This document shows positions 1 to 9,731 of a stretch of DNA of 64,000 nt, piece after piece. Both the position numbers and the translations under genes were made by a program. The stretch is taken from the NCBI GenBank assembly GCA_015065725.1, contig SVPV01000008.1:21375-85374 (forward strand), given 5' to 3'. The DNA comes from Oscillospiraceae bacterium (GTDB taxonomy: Bacteria; Bacillota; Clostridia; Oscillospirales; Acutalibacteraceae). The notes under the pieces were generated by a model. That model was given only the letters and a program-made list of their open reading frames with translations, did not search any database and was not told the origin of the DNA. Numbering within the stretch: the stretch's first letter is position 1; each line of letters starts with the position of its first letter.

Positions 1-3000
1 TTTCTGCTGCTTCTTTAGGTCTTACCGATGACCAAGTAATTGACGATAAGATTATAGCAAACAATAATGCCGAAAAGTTTGCAATTGTGTCTCAAAACAG
101 CAATATCCCTCTTGGGAACCGTGCGGCATTAGGTTTCGATTTAGGTGCTTACTACGATTTAGATGAGCTTGTTTTAACCCAAAACTTCTACGAAGGCAGA
201 AAGATTTATAACTTCTCGGTTTACGTAGGAAACGAAATGGATGAAACCATCTACCAAAACCAAGTAGCTACAGGCGGCAGTGCTACCGAAGCCACATTGA
301 CTTCTACATTTGCTGACGGTGTAAACGGCAGATATGTTTTAGTTGTATTTGACCATGTTGGAACAGACGGTACAACAAACAGATATGCGTATGAGCAATT
401 CTCTATAGGTAACATTGAGCTTCACGGTGAAAAGACAGGCGAGCTTCCAACGCCTACACCTCCGCCAACACCCACACCTAAAGAAAACGTACTTACTAAC
501 GAGTCTGTAGTGGGTGACCTTTACAAGATTGTATTGCCTGAAGCTATAACAGATAATGTTGCTTTCAACGCTACCGAGCAGGCAAAGCTTGTTTACGGTG
601 AGAATCACGCTCTTGCGGCATGCGGTGATGCAAGCGGATTTATATTTAAACGAAAAGACCTTAATGACGAAAATAGCAACGGCAAGACAGACGACTTTAT
701 TTCTGCTACAGAGTTAGGTCTTACCGACGAGCAAATTATCGACGATAAAATTATAGCAAACAATAATACCGAAAAATTTGCAATTGTATCTCAAAACAGC
801 AATATCCCTCTTGGGAACCGTGCGGCATTAGGCTTTGATTTGGGTGCTTACTACGATTTAGATGAGCTTGTTATAACCCAAAACTTCTACGAAGGCAGAA
901 AGATTTACAACTTCTCGGTTTACGTAGGAAACGAAATGGATGAAACCATCTTCCAAAACAAAGTAGCTACAGGTGGCAGTACTACCGAAGAAGCTACATT
1001 GACTGCTACCTTTAATGGTACAGTAAACGGCAGATATGTTTTAGTTGTATTTGACCATGTTGGAACAGACGGTACAACAAACAAATATGCTTATGAGGTA
1101 TTCTCTATAGGTAACATTGAGCTTCACGGTGAAAAGACAGGCGAGCTTCCGCCTCCTCCAACACCGCCCGCAAACATACTTAAAGATAGCAATGTAACAG
1201 GTGACCTTTATAAGATTATCTTACCAGAAGCTATAACACACGATGTTGAGTTTGATGCTACAGAGCAGGCAAAACTTGTTTACGGCGATAACCACGTGCT
1301 TTCCGTATGTTCAGACGACAGCGACTTCCGCTTTATGAAGCCTGCGGGAGAAGACCTAAACGGTAACGGCACCACTTCCGACGACTATGTTTCTGCTAAA
1401 GAAGCAGGCTTTACCGATGACCAGATTATTGACCAAAAAATCCTTTCGGGTAATAACCCCGAGCCGTTTATAATTAGAGCAGCAACTTCTAGTTTCGCTA
1501 ACCAAAACCGTGCGGCAATCGGCTTTGATTTGGGTGCTTACTATGATATGGATGAGCTTGTTTTAACCCAAAGCTTCTACGCTGAGAGAAGTGTTTACAA
1601 CTTCTCGGTTTACGTAGGAAACGAGATGGATGGAACAATATTCCAAAACAAAGTGGCTACAGGCGGCAGTGCTACAAAAGAGACCTTGACCGCTACCTTT
1701 AGCGAGACTGTAAACGGCAGATATGTTTTGGTTGTATTTGACCACGTTTCAACAACAGAAGGCAAAACAAACAAATATGCTTATGAGATATTCTCTATAG
1801 CTAATGTTGAGGTTTACGGCGAAAAGACAGGCGAGCTTCCTGCACCGCCTAAAAACGTGCTTTTGGACGCTAACGTAAAGGGCGACCTTTACAAAATTGA
1901 ATTGCCTGAGGCTATAACACACGATGTAGACTTTAATGCTACAGAGCAGGCAAAGCTTGTTTACGGCGACAAACACTCACTATCCTTATGTTCAACCTCG
2001 GGCGACTTTAGGTTTATGAAGCCTGCGGGCGAAGACCTAAACGGTGACGGTAAATTAAACAATGACTTCCGTTCCGCTAAAGATTTGAACCTTACAAATG
2101 ACCAAGTTATCGATAAATACATGCTCACAGGTAACAATTCTGAAAACTTTACTATAAGAGCAAGATCTTCTAATTTTGCTAATGAAAACCGTGTAGCAAT
2201 AGGCTTCGATATGGGTGCTTACTATGATATGGATGAGCTTGTTATAACTCAAGGCTTTGAAGAAAGCAGAAAGATTTATAACTACTCGGTTTATGTAGGC
2301 AATAAGATGGATGAATCCATCTATAAGAACAAGGTAGCCTCGGGTGCTAATCCGTACAAGGTTGACCTCACCTCTACCTTTGCTGACGGCGTAAACGGCA
2401 GATACATTTTAATTGTATTCGACTTCGTTGCAACCGAAGGCAAAACAAATAAATATGCTTACGAAGTTTTCTGGGTAAAAAATATTGCCCTTTACGGTGA
2501 AAAGACAGGCGAGCTTCCCATAGTTGATAAGGGTACAAACGTACTTCTCGGCAATACTTCGGGTAGAGTACATCAGGTAAATTCTCCGTTCATTGAGAAT
2601 CTTTCTCTTTACGTACCCAATTATGACAATCTTACATATACAAAGCTTTACGATAACGATTCAAGTAACCGTTTCAGGACTGAGCTTTACGATCCTAAGA
2701 CTCAAAAGCTTATAAAAATGGACCAATCTACAGACGAAGAACCTAATCCCGATGCAATAAATGACCCAAGCCTTAAGTATATAACCGACGGCACTTTAGA
2801 CGAAGAGGTTCTTATCAGATATACCGGAAACCATACTAACGGATTCGTTGAAAACAGGCGTTCGGCAATTATGTACGACCTTGGTGCCTGGTATGACCTT
2901 AATGAAGTGGTTATTACACAGAATGTTGATAGCCGTTCAATAAGAAACTATTCGGTATATGCAGGTGCGTTTACCGATTCAAGATTGTTATCAAGCCGTG

Positions 3001-4382
3001 TAGGTGTAGGCGGCGGTACCAGTGAGGTTATTCCTGCTGAGCTTACCGATGCAAAGAATGTAAGATACCTACTTATAGTATTTGATAACATCACCGAAAC
3101 TACAATCAAAGAGGCTAACGTTTGGGCATATCAACCTTATCTGTTACAGATTGAAGCATACGGCAAAAAGCTTACCAATCCTATTATACCGTTCGATTAT
3201 AAGTCAAACGATATTTTAGAAAACAACGAAAACATTAAGTTTAGCATGGCACTTATAGAGCATGAATTCAGTTGGACGGACAGCTTTGAAAAGGGCAGTT
3301 ACGACTATGCTGTGGAAGACTTTAGCCTACAGTCTGAAATGGATGTGTCGGTATACGGTAAGTGGGTTGACGGCAAAGCAGATACCACAGCATACTGGGC
3401 ACACGGTATAAGCTCTAAACAGAATATTACTCATCGTAGAGCCTTAATGATTGACCTTGGCGGTTTCTATGATGTAAACGAGCTTGTAATGGACGCTATG
3501 ACATCTACGGGCAGATACATTTATGACTTTACCGTATATGGCGGTATGGTTGCAGATGCTTCTATTATGAATAACCGTATCGGTCACGGCGGTGACGACG
3601 GCGAATTTGTTTCTTCTATTTTAGACTCCAAGAAATCGGTTCGTTACATACTTATTGTATTTAACAAGCAAGGTACGGACCCCGGTAACCTTGATGACGA
3701 CGGAAGAAGTCTTCGCGACCAGATAGACACAACAGGTGCTTTAAAGGGCTGTACTTGGGCAGACGCAGGTGTTTACATAGGTGATATTTCACTTTACGGT
3801 AAAGAGGGTGTTGATACCACCGAAACCTTAACCTACACTGACCCCGATACAGGCATTAAGGTAGAGGTTATTACCTATGATAACCCCGTTTCTATAGCCA
3901 GCATAGCAATTAAACGCACACCGATTAGTGATATTCATAAAGGTATGATTACGCTTGATGCTATGTATCCTCTTGGTGACGGATATCGCATTGAATTCTA
4001 CGACAAACAAGGAAACCTTGTTACCGATATGTCGGGTAGACAGTTTAAGGTATCCTTCCCGATGGAATACGGCGACGAGGTTGCCTATACAATCGATGAA
4101 GACGGTTCGTTAAGACTCCTCAATTTGGCTCTTGATATGGACGAAGGCACCCTTGTATATGCGTCTTCACCTAATGACATCATCTTTGATTTCATCATTG
4201 CATCCTATACCGAACCCGAAACAGAGGACGATGGTGATAAATCCGAAACCGACAAGAAGGACGGCGGAGGATTAAGCACTACGGCGTTGCTTGCAATAGT
4301 AATTGCGGGTGCAGTAGTTATTATCGCTGGTGCAATCACAGTATTATTAATTGTGCTAAAACGCAGAAAAAATAATAATTAA
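1..4382 (+). CDS. Membrane-anchored giant repeat surface protein (5' end missing)
   Basis: The reading frame is open from the first complete codon at base 3, so the start lies upstream of the window. At least six repeats of about 200-235 residues are visible, starting near bases <1, 484, 1171, 1855, 2539 and 3211. Each has a beta-sandwich pattern resembling F5/8 type C (discoidin, CBM32-like) modules, with GFDLGAYYDLDELV, SVYVGNEMD, GRYVLVVFDHV and IELYGEKTGELP blocks. Short Pro/Thr linkers follow some repeats (about 448-486 and 1150-1172). The first repeats are nearly identical at DNA level with a 699-bp period. Several carry Asp/Asn/Gly-rich loops such as DLNGDGKLNNDF that could bind calcium. 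Bases 4270-4379 encode a transmembrane helix ending in KRRKNNN, so the protein is displayed outside. A role in glycan or cell binding is inferred. A paralogue with a dockerin lies at 16942-21219. The next gene starts 21 bp downstream. Confidence 0.85.
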   Translation, partial: SAASLGLTDDQVIDDKIIANNNAEKFAIVSQNSNIPLGNRAALGFDLGAYYDLDELVLTQNFYEGRKIYNFSVYVGNEMDETIYQNQVATGGSATEATLTSTFADGVNGRYVLVVFDHVGTDGTTNRYAYEQFSIGNIELHGEKTGELPTPTPPPTPTPKENVLTNESVVGDLYKIVLPEAITDNVAFNATEQAKLVYGENHALAACGDASGFIFKRKDLNDENSNGKTDDFISATELGLTDEQIIDDKIIANNNTEKFAIVSQNSNIPLGNRAALGFDLGAYYDLDELVITQNFYEGRKIYNFSVYVGNEMDETIFQNKVATGGSTTEEATLTATFNGTVNGRYVLVVFDHVGTDGTTNKYAYEVFSIGNIELHGEKTGELPPPPTPPANILKDSNVTGDLYKIILPEAITHDVEFDATEQAKLVYGDNHVLSVCSDDSDFRFMKPAGEDLNGNGTTSDDYVSAKEAGFTDDQIIDQKILSGNNPEPFIIRAATSSFANQNRAAIGFDLGAYYDMDELVLTQSFYAERSVYNFSVYVGNEMDGTIFQNKVATGGSATKETLTATFSETVNGRYVLVVFDHVSTTEGKTNKYAYEIFSIANVEVYGEKTGELPAPPKNVLLDANVKGDLYKIELPEAITHDVDFNATEQAKLVYGDKHSLSLCSTSGDFRFMKPAGEDLNGDGKLNNDFRSAKDLNLTNDQVIDKYMLTGNNSENFTIRARSSNFANENRVAIGFDMGAYYDMDELVITQGFEESRKIYNYSVYVGNKMDESIYKNKVASGANPYKVDLTSTFADGVNGRYILIVFDFVATEGKTNKYAYEVFWVKNIALYGEKTGELPIVDKGTNVLLGNTSGRVHQVNSPFIENLSLYVPNYDNLTYTKLYDNDSSNRFRTELYDPKTQKLIKMDQSTDEEPNPDAINDPSLKYITDGTLDEEVLIRYTGNHTNGFVENRRSAIMYDLGAWYDLNEVVITQNVDSRSIRNYSVYAGAFTDSRLLSSRVGVGGGTSEVIPAELTDAKNVRYLLIVFDNITETTIKEANVWAYQPYLLQIEAYGKKLTNPIIPFDYKSNDILENNENIKFSMALIEHEFSWTDSFEKGSYDYAVEDFSLQSEMDVSVYGKWVDGKADTTAYWAHGISSKQNITHRRALMIDLGGFYDVNELVMDAMTSTGRYIYDFTVYGGMVADASIMNNRIGHGGDDGEFVSSILDSKKSVRYILIVFNKQGTDPGNLDDDGRSLRDQIDTTGALKGCTWADAGVYIGDISLYGKEGVDTTETLTYTDPDTGIKVEVITYDNPVSIASIAIKRTPISDIHKGMITLDAMYPLGDGYRIEFYDKQGNLVTDMSGRQFKVSFPMEYGDEVAYTIDEDGSLRLLNLALDMDEGTLVYASSPNDIIFDFIIASYTEPETEDDGDKSETDKKDGGGLSTTALLAIVIAGAVVIIAGAITVLLIVLKRRKNNN

Positions 4383-4403
4383 TTAATTTGGAGGAAAATC
4401 GTT

Positions 4404-5777
4404 ATGAAAATTAAAGCATTATTTAGTTTGTTACTCGTAGCAGTAATGTTATTCTCCCTTTGCGGCTGTTCAGGCGGCAAAGGCGGCAGTAAGGAAGGTG
4501 GCGAATCCGCTAAAGTTGACCTTAACGCTTTGGTTAAAGAGGGCAGCACTCCCGTAGAGGAGGGCTTAGACCTTGAAGGCAAAACAATTACTTATGCAAT
4601 CGGCTTGCAGCTTAACAGTAATATGCAAAGACAGTTATTGGCTTTTGAAAAGAAGTATAAGTGCGAAGTAGAAACCGACCTTTTAGGTTACGAAGACTAT
4701 GTTCAGCTTTTAGCTTCCCGTATGGCAGGCGGCAAGTCTTATGATATTGTTCAGATAGAGGGTGTTCGCTTTCCTTCTATGGCAATCTCTAACCTTGCAG
4801 AGCCGCTAGAGAATGTTATTACCTCAGCTGACTGGGCTGGTGAGGACTATACAAAGGGCGGTCTTGCAAAGGACGACACCTTAGCAATGGTTTGGGGTGA
4901 CCACCTTTATGCAGTAGTTCCTGTACAAGGTGAGTTCTCCGCTAAAGTTGGATTTATAGTTTATAACAAAAAGATTTTTGAAGCAGCAGGTGCTGATGAT
5001 CCACGTGAGCTTTATGAAGCTGGCAAATGGAATTGGGATGCATTTAAAGCAGCAGGTGAGAAGATTAAGAAGAATACCGACGCTTATATAACAGGTTACC
5101 GTCATCTTAACACTATACTCGGTTATAACCGCGAAAAGCCGTTTGACCCGTATAATCCAACCTCAGGTCTTTCTGACCCAGGTAATATCGAAAAGTATAA
5201 TATTATGCAGGAATTGTGCGTGGGCGGTAATCCTATAGTTGGTACTAAAGATGTCGGCGACCACACTGCAGGTGCTTTCTATGAAGGTAAAATTGCAATG
5301 TTCCCTGCTAATGTTTATGACCTTAGCGATAACAACAAGCTTGGTGAGGGTGTTGAAGGCTCAAACGCTTTTGATAAGAATCTTGCTAATATGGGTATTG
5401 TTCCTCATTTACAAGGTCCTAACAATAAGGAAGAAATTTACCAGTGCGGTTGGACATACGGTATAGGTGCAGGTAAGGGTACTTCTGACCCAAGAATAGC
5501 AATGGCATTTGCTAAACACGGTGCTAACTATGCTACTATTGACAAGGCAGGCCAATATAAGTTCAATGCAGAAGACACCGAGCTTATCAACAAGTTACAG
5601 CAATGCAAAAAGTACAGTGATTCACACTGTTTCTCCGACGGTTCAAATATAGATTATACTCTAAAACACCAATTTACTTGGAGAATAGTTTCTGGTGATG
5701 ACGTAGCACAGGCAGTTGCTACCTACGACGCACAAATCCAAAACTGTATTGATGTAATGATGGCACAAGAACAGTAA
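4404..5777 (+). CDS. ABC transporter solute-binding lipoprotein (sugar type)
   Basis: A 457-residue extracellular solute-binding protein of the family 1 (carbohydrate) type. It starts with a lipoprotein signal with lipobox LCGC (residues 19-22, acylated Cys22). A Gly/Ser/Lys-rich tether follows, then a mature domain from about residue 60 with ITYAIGLQLNS and later YDIVQIEG, typical of the first lobe. Length is normal for the family. A GGAGG ribosome binding site at 4390-4394 supports the ATG. It follows the membrane-anchored repeat protein by 21 bp and precedes a second binding protein and two permeases, so it probably feeds one of the locus transporters. Two hairpins lie just downstream. The substrate cannot be read from sequence; a complex-glycan oligosaccharide is inferred from context. 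Confidence 0.88.
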   Translation: MKIKALFSLLLVAVMLFSLCGCSGGKGGSKEGGESAKVDLNALVKEGSTPVEEGLDLEGKTITYAIGLQLNSNMQRQLLAFEKKYKCEVETDLLGYEDYVQLLASRMAGGKSYDIVQIEGVRFPSMAISNLAEPLENVITSADWAGEDYTKGGLAKDDTLAMVWGDHLYAVVPVQGEFSAKVGFIVYNKKIFEAAGADDPRELYEAGKWNWDAFKAAGEKIKKNTDAYITGYRHLNTILGYNREKPFDPYNPTSGLSDPGNIEKYNIMQELCVGGNPIVGTKDVGDHTAGAFYEGKIAMFPANVYDLSDNNKLGEGVEGSNAFDKNLANMGIVPHLQGPNNKEEIYQCGWTYGIGAGKGTSDPRIAMAFAKHGANYATIDKAGQYKFNAEDTELINKLQQCKKYSDSHCFSDGSNIDYTLKHQFTWRIVSGDDVAQAVATYDAQIQNCIDVMMAQEQ

Positions 5778-5790
5778 TTATTAAATTTAA

Positions 5791-5851
5791 GGTAATGCAC
5801 CGACTTGTCGGTGCATTACCTAGTGTGACAGGATTTGAATCCGTCACACTA
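5791..5851 (+). terminator. Pair of back-to-back hairpins between the two binding-protein genes
   Basis: Bases 5791-5820 form a perfect 14-bp stem with a TT loop. Bases 5821-5851 form a second stem (9 bp, one bulged A, then 4 bp). Neither has a good T-tract, so this may be a partial terminator or an mRNA processing/stabilising block that sets the amount of the lipoprotein relative to the downstream transporter genes. The gene-free gap is 108 bp. Confidence 0.55.
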
Positions 5852-5885
5852 GTGTACTTTAAATTACAACGAAAGGGTGCAGCAA

Positions 5886-8786
5886 ATGAAATTTGTAAAA
5901 AGAGCTCTCGCTTTGCTGGTGTGTTTTTCTTGCTTGGTTACAGCCTTGAGTGCTGCCACATATAGTGCAGAAAACGTTGCTAATGATGGCAGTGTTGACG
6001 ATTTAGCCAAAGTAGAGGAAGCATCAAAAGCGGGTAGTTACTTTAAGTACTACGAAAAATATTCTAAAGAAACACACCCTGATGAAACAATTACTTTAGC
6101 AAGCATAGCACAAATCGGAACCGCCAAAGTTTCCGAAGCTGATGGTGATAGCGGATTAGAGCTTGGCGGTAATAGCGATTATGCCGAATGGAATTTTACG
6201 GTAGATAAAACGGGTGTTTATTCGCTTTATTCTACCTATTATCCCTTAGAAGCTACCGGAAAGGATATTCAACTTTCGGTAGAACTTGACGGAAAAATAC
6301 CCTATACAGAAGCAGAAGAGCTTTCGCTTCCTCGTGTATGGGCCGATAAAAAGGAAACTGAAGACGGCACTTTTGCTAAAGATAATAACGGCAATGAACT
6401 TCGTCCCGAACAGATAGAGGCACCTAGGTGGAACACACGTGCTTTCAGCGATGTTTTGGGTATGTATAGCAAACCATATTTGTTTTATCTGGAAGCCGGT
6501 GTACACACTATTAAGGTTGAGTGTACACACGAAGCACTGCTTTTAAAAGAGCTTGTGTTTAAGAATGAAGAAAAACCAGTTTCTTATAAAGAATATGTTA
6601 AGAAATATGAAGATAAAGAGGTAAAGGGCGAAGCCATTCGTCAAGAGGCAGAAAAGGCTTTTGAAAAATCAACGGCTACACTTTATCCTATATACGACCG
6701 CTCTAATGCGGCAACATTTCCTAACGACGCATACAATACGTTCCTCAATACAATCGGTGGAGCCAGCTGGAGTTCTTCGGGTTCATCTATCAGTTGGAAG
6801 GTTGATATTAAGGAAGCCGGTTTATATAATTTAAGCTTTAGAGTTAGACAGAATTTCAGCGATGGTCTTAATGCCTACCGTAAGCTTTACATCAACGGTG
6901 AAATTCCTTTTTCTGAAGTTGAAACAATAGTGTTCCCTTATAGCCAAGGCTGGTATTTAAAAACAGTAGGCGACGAAAATCCCTACCTGTTCTATTTGGA
7001 GCCGGGCGACGTAATTACACTTGAGTGTACTTCTGGCTCGCTTGACTATCCGCTTAGAGAAATACAGCAGGCAATTCTTGATTTGAACGAAGCTTACCGT
7101 GACGTAATTACCATCACAGGTAGCTCACCTAGTATTTATCAGGATTATTCGCTTGATGCACAGCTTCCCGACTTGGCTGACAATTTAATGGACATCTGTA
7201 AAAGACTTAATAAAGCAGTGAAAACTATGGAGGAAGAGCTTGGTGCTTCCTCTGCGGCAATTGCGACTATTCAAAAGTCGGTTTTGATTTTTGAAGAATT
7301 AGCAGAGGATACATACTTTATACCCGACCGTTTAACTAGCTTTAAGGGCGGTATTGAGAGTCTTTCATCACTGCTTTTATCCTTGGGTGGACAGGGAATA
7401 GAACTTGACTGTATCTATTTCCTACCAAAAGATGCCGAACAACCTTCAATTAAGGTCGGCTTCTTTACAAGTATGTGGTTCCATATAAGAAGATTTTTTG
7501 CAACCTTTACCAATGATTATAATTCTATAGGCGGTAGTAACGGCGAAAGCGATAAGGAACCGATATTGGTTTGGGCAGGCGTAGGTCGTGACCAAGCACA
7601 GATTATTAACCGTTTAATAGAAGAAGAATTTACACAAAAGACAGGCATACCGGTAACGTTAAATCTTGTTAACGGTGACTTAACCCTTATAAAAGCCGTA
7701 TTGGCAGGCAAGGGTCCTGATGTTTCACTTAATATTGCCCAAGGTACACCTGTAAACCTTGCAGCAAGAGGTGCTTTGGTGGATTTGAGTAAATACGACA
7801 CCTCAAAGCTTAAGGAGGAAATTTACCCATCCGCTTGGACACCGTTTGAATATAACGGCGGACTTTATGCAATCCCCGAAGCAATGGCGGCAGAGCTATT
7901 GTTCTACCGTACAGATATTTTTGAGAGTTTGGGAATTGAAGCACCAAACACCTGGGATGATTTCTACCACGCACTTGAAGTTATTCAAAGTAATAACTTA
8001 GGTATAGGTTGGCCCGAAATCAACTCTGCTGACCAGGGTAACTCTTTGGCAATTTCTGTTTTTGATAAGTTCTTAATACAGAACGGCGGACGTTATTATA
8101 ACGATGATTTGACAGCTACCGAGTTTGATACCGAGGTGGCATATCAGGCATTTGAGAGAACCGTAGAGCTTTACCGTGTTTACGGTGTTAGCCGTGAAAT
8201 GAGCTTCTTTAACCGTTTTAGAAGCGGTGAGGCACCGATGGGTGTATCGGGTTATACCCTTTATACACAGCTTGTTTCTTCAGCACCCGAAATCAGAGGT
8301 CTTTGGGATATGGTTGAAATACCTGGTACTGTAATGGAAGACGGCACCTTAAATCGCAGTGAAACAGCTAGTGTTACAGGCTGTGTAATGCTTAGTGCTG
8401 CCGTTGACCGTGGTGTTGATAAGGATGCTTTCGAGTTTATGAATTGGTGGGCTGGAAGCGAAACTCAAACCCAGTACGCTAAAGAGGTTGAAGGCGTTTT
8501 AGGTGTTATCGGACGTATAGCCGTTGCTAACAGAAAAACTTTAGCAGAACTTGGTTGGAGTGAGGAAGAGTTTGAACTTATAGACAGACAGCTTTCATGC
8601 ACTATAAATCAACCGCAGGTAATTGGTAACTATACCATTACACGTTCTATTACCAGTGCTTTGCGTGGTGCTATAAACGATAAAAACACACCACGTCGTT
8701 CTTTATCAATTTACAACAAGGATATTAATGATGAGATTACGCGTAAGCGTATAGAATTCGGTTTAGATGTGGGAGGTCAGAAATAA
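5886..8786 (+). CDS. Large secreted solute-binding protein with N-terminal CBM-like modules
   Basis: A 966-residue protein, about twice the usual size of a solute-binding protein. The ATG at 5886 is preferred over the in-frame GTG at 5877 because the GAAAGGG ribosome binding site overlaps that GTG. A signal peptide ends near ALSA-ATYSA; no lipobox is seen. Residues about 80-225 and 255-390 are two beta-sandwich-like modules with a shared pattern (WNFTVDKTGVYSL, PYLFYLEAGVHTIKVEC versus ISWKVDIKEAGLYNLSF, PYLFYLEPGDVITLEC) resembling CBM6/35-type carbohydrate-binding domains. A helical stretch follows. Residues from about 555 to 930 form a family 1 solute-binding fold (ILVWAGVGRDQAQIIN, GKGPDVSLNIA, NGGLYAIPEAM). 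It overlaps the first permease gene by one base (TAATG), so coupling to that permease pair is likely. How it stays at the surface without a lipid is unclear. Confidence 0.85.
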   Translation: MKFVKRALALLVCFSCLVTALSAATYSAENVANDGSVDDLAKVEEASKAGSYFKYYEKYSKETHPDETITLASIAQIGTAKVSEADGDSGLELGGNSDYAEWNFTVDKTGVYSLYSTYYPLEATGKDIQLSVELDGKIPYTEAEELSLPRVWADKKETEDGTFAKDNNGNELRPEQIEAPRWNTRAFSDVLGMYSKPYLFYLEAGVHTIKVECTHEALLLKELVFKNEEKPVSYKEYVKKYEDKEVKGEAIRQEAEKAFEKSTATLYPIYDRSNAATFPNDAYNTFLNTIGGASWSSSGSSISWKVDIKEAGLYNLSFRVRQNFSDGLNAYRKLYINGEIPFSEVETIVFPYSQGWYLKTVGDENPYLFYLEPGDVITLECTSGSLDYPLREIQQAILDLNEAYRDVITITGSSPSIYQDYSLDAQLPDLADNLMDICKRLNKAVKTMEEELGASSAAIATIQKSVLIFEELAEDTYFIPDRLTSFKGGIESLSSLLLSLGGQGIELDCIYFLPKDAEQPSIKVGFFTSMWFHIRRFFATFTNDYNSIGGSNGESDKEPILVWAGVGRDQAQIINRLIEEEFTQKTGIPVTLNLVNGDLTLIKAVLAGKGPDVSLNIAQGTPVNLAARGALVDLSKYDTSKLKEEIYPSAWTPFEYNGGLYAIPEAMAAELLFYRTDIFESLGIEAPNTWDDFYHALEVIQSNNLGIGWPEINSADQGNSLAISVFDKFLIQNGGRYYNDDLTATEFDTEVAYQAFERTVELYRVYGVSREMSFFNRFRSGEAPMGVSGYTLYTQLVSSAPEIRGLWDMVEIPGTVMEDGTLNRSETASVTGCVMLSAAVDRGVDKDAFEFMNWWAGSETQTQYAKEVEGVLGVIGRIAVANRKTLAELGWSEEEFELIDRQLSCTINQPQVIGNYTITRSITSALRGAINDKNTPRRSLSIYNKDINDEITRKRIEFGLDVGGQK

Positions 8787-9691
8787 TGAAAAAACCATCA
8801 GGTTTAACTAGGGCAGAACTTAAGAAAAACGCTCCGTTTTATGTTTTGCTTGCTCCCTTCTTTGTGGTTTTTGTGGTGTTTATGTTGATACCCGTTCTGG
8901 CCACTATGCTTTTAAGTCTTACAGATTTTAACTCTGTACAGATGCCGAATATCGTAGGCTTTAGCAATTACATCCGTATTTTTACTGACGATGAGGTGTT
9001 TATGATAGCACTTCGTAACACCTTGGTGTTCGCAGTTGTAACAGGTCCTGTGGGCTTTATTTTAAGCTTCGTAGTAGCTTGGCTTATCAACGAAATGAGC
9101 CGACCTGTAAGAACAACCTTAACGGTGTTGTTTTACGCACCTGCCCTTGCCGGTAACGTTTATTTCATTTGGCAGTACATCTTCTCGTCAGACAGTGCCG
9201 GATTTTTGAATAATATACTTATTCAGCTAGGTATAAAAAGCGAACCGATTTCGTGGCTTGCCGATACGAAATATAATTTCGGTGTACTTATGATAATTAT
9301 AATTTGGCTTAGCTTCGGAACAGGCTTTTTATCCTTCCTTTCGGGACTTCAGGCACTTGATAGAACCTTCTATGAGGCAGCAGCCCTTGACGGACTTAAA
9401 AACCGTTGGCAAGAGCTTTATTACGTTACCTTCCCGCAGATGGGACCGCAGCTTATGTTCGGTGCGGTTACTTCTATTTCAAGTGCGTTTGCGGTAGGTT
9501 ACCACAATAGAGTACTTACCGGTTTCCCAAGTACCGAATATTCAACACATACACTCTTATTACACGCAATTGATTACGCCGATATAAGATACGAACTAGG
9601 ATATTCGTCTGCAATATCTGTAGTATTGTTTGCAATGATGATATTATCCTGGGTAGTTATTCAAGGCGTGCTCAAAAAGTTTAATGACTAA
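8786..9691 (+). CDS. ABC sugar transporter permease (MalF/UgpA type)
   Basis: A 301-residue inner-membrane permease with six predicted helices. The first spans about residues 19-44 (FYVLLAPFFVVFVVFMLIPVL). The EAA loop is EAAALDGLKNRWQELYYVTFP at about 193-213, the contact site for the transport ATPase, matching binding-protein-dependent sugar permeases. The start codon overlaps the stop of the large binding protein by one base. It probably pairs with the permease at 9732. No ATPase gene is found in the locus, so a shared MsmX-like ATPase encoded elsewhere is assumed. Length is normal and no key feature is missing. Confidence 0.92.
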   Translation: MKKPSGLTRAELKKNAPFYVLLAPFFVVFVVFMLIPVLATMLLSLTDFNSVQMPNIVGFSNYIRIFTDDEVFMIALRNTLVFAVVTGPVGFILSFVVAWLINEMSRPVRTTLTVLFYAPALAGNVYFIWQYIFSSDSAGFLNNILIQLGIKSEPISWLADTKYNFGVLMIIIIWLSFGTGFLSFLSGLQALDRTFYEAAALDGLKNRWQELYYVTFPQMGPQLMFGAVTSISSAFAVGYHNRVLTGFPSTEYSTHTLLLHAIDYADIRYELGYSSAISVVLFAMMILSWVVIQGVLKKFND

Positions 9692-9731
9692 TTAAGAAGT
9701 GACAGTTTAGATTACATAAAGGTGGTTAATT

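Noticed and set aside
63..4000. Regular long repeats as a CRISPR-like array
   Set aside because: The repeats are coding, about 700 bp long and in frame; they encode protein modules.
5821..5851. Possible tRNA-like fold
   Set aside because: It is a single stem without cloverleaf arms or TTCGA-type loop sequence.
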